From Syntrophomonadaceae bacterium (GTDB lineage Bacteria > Bacillota > Syntrophomonadia > Syntrophomonadales > Syntrophomonadaceae), in assembly GCA_012729715.1 (NCBI GenBank), contig JAAYCQ010000038.1, forward strand, positions 1 to 38,593: a stretch of 38,593 nucleotides of DNA, read 5' to 3'. The notes below the pieces were generated by a model. It was not told the origin of the DNA, did no database searches, and saw only the letters and a program-made list of their open reading frames with translations. Within the stretch, counting starts at the first letter, position 1. Every line of letters begins with the position of its first letter. A program made the position numbers and the translations under genes. Positions 37,522 to 38,593 of this stretch are shown here, piece after piece.

Positions 37522-38593
37522 ATGTCTATACTTATTAAAAATGCCACAATAGTTACTATGAATGAGAACCGAGATGTTTTTTGTGGTGATTTGCTTATAG
37601 AAAATGACCGCATCAGCAGGATAGGAAAGCTAGATTGGTATACAGCTGATACAGTAATAGATGCCGATAATCAACTGTTACTGCCGGGTTTTGTCCAAAG
37701 TCATGTTCACCTTTGCCAGGTACTTTTTCGCGGTATGGCTGATGACCTGGAATTGCTGGACTGGCTTAAGCAACGCATCTGGCCTCTGGAGGCCAGTCAT
37801 GACGAAGAATCCCTCTACTATTCATCACTCCTGGGTTGTGCCGATCTGCTGCGCGGAGGTACTACATCCATAATCGATATGGCTACCGTAAACCATACGG
37901 AATACGTTTTTACCGCGGTTAAACAGGCCGGAATTCGTTACCTGGGTGGCAAATGTCTGATGGATCATGGTGATGATGTACCGCCGCCACTCTTGGATAC
38001 CCCCGAGAGGGCCCTGCAGGAAAGCCTGGAACTATATCAGCGCTGGAATAATTACGATAATGGTCGTATCCGCTACGCTTTATGCCCACGCTTCGCCGTA
38101 TCCTGCAGCGATACCCTGCTGCGGGAAGCAGCATCATTATCTCAACAATATCAAATACCGGTACATACCCATGCCTCCGAAAACCAGGGAGAAATTGAAC
38201 TGGTAGAAAAGGAGCGGGGAATGCGTAATGTTATTTACCTGAACAGCTTGGGCCTGTGTAATGACAGGCTAATATTAGCCCACTGCATTCATTTAAATAC
38301 CGATGAAATGAGATTACTGGCAGAAAGTCGGAGTAATATCGTACACTGCCCCAGCGCCAATTTAAAACTGGGTTCAGGTATTGCCCCTATCCCCCCGCTA
38401 CTGGATATGGGAGCCCGGGTTTCATTAGGTGCTGATGGTGCACCATGTAACAATAACCTCAGCATGTTTATGGAAATGCGCCTGGCTGCTCTTATCCAGA
38501 AGCCCTTCCATGGTCCCCAGTCTATGCCCGCTCAAACCGTAGTGGAAATGGCTACCCTGGGTGGAGCCAGGGCCATGGGATTGGAACATGAAA
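37522..38593 (+). CDS. Amidohydrolase, MtaD/SAH (5'-deoxyadenosine) deaminase-like; truncated at right edge
   Basis: Manual translation MSILIKNATIVTMNENRDVFCGDLLIENDRISRIG...LLLPGFVQSHVHLCQVLFRGMADDLELLDWL...HTHASEN...LAHCIHL...HCPSANLKLGSG...LGADGAPCNNNL; open to the window end and absent from the ORF track. Confidence 0.92.
   Translation, partial: MSILIKNATIVTMNENRDVFCGDLLIENDRISRIGKLDWYTADTVIDADNQLLLPGFVQSHVHLCQVLFRGMADDLELLDWLKQRIWPLEASHDEESLYYSSLLGCADLLRGGTTSIIDMATVNHTEYVFTAVKQAGIRYLGGKCLMDHGDDVPPPLLDTPERALQESLELYQRWNNYDNGRIRYALCPRFAVSCSDTLLREAASLSQQYQIPVHTHASENQGEIELVEKERGMRNVIYLNSLGLCNDRLILAHCIHLNTDEMRLLAESRSNIVHCPSANLKLGSGIAPIPPLLDMGARVSLGADGAPCNNNLSMFMEMRLAALIQKPFHGPQSMPAQTVVEMATLGGARAMGLEHE

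Overview
The window is a Firmicutes/Clostridia-type chromosomal segment, nearly all of it minus-strand housekeeping genes. The gene order and the sporulation genes yqfC/yqfD/spoIIP suggest a Syntrophomonas-like syntrophic clostridium; this assignment is inference. Left to right: a truncated nucleotidyltransferase at the left edge with a CD-NTase-like GSYGR motif; recO, an unknown ORF, deoC, era, cdd, dgkA, ybeY, pgpH/yqfF, phoH, yqfD, yqfC; an uncalled 38-aa membrane peptide; uncalled rpsU; a HIT-family gene; a plus-strand two-component system; a UPF0316 gene with a structured leader; a glucuronyl-epimerase-like secreted protein coupled to mtaB; an MBL-fold hydrolase; a decayed ECF sigma factor; rsmE, prmA; a heat-shock operon hrcA-[archaeal-type chaperonin]-grpE-dnaK-dnaJ preceded by a sigma-A promoter and a perfect CIRCE; hemW, lepA, murJ, spoIIP, rpsT (+), holA, a MATE transporter, a DUF4282-like protein, and a plus-strand amidohydrolase cut by the right edge. 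The main points of interest are the thermosome-like chaperonin inside the CIRCE-controlled dnaK operon, the possible CBASS-type cyclase at the left edge, a family of dispersed palindromic intergenic repeats with a GGGGACGG-like core, and two unexplained structured noncoding regions (downstream of rpsU and upstream of the UPF0316 gene). No CRISPR array, tRNA, rRNA or intact mobile element was seen.
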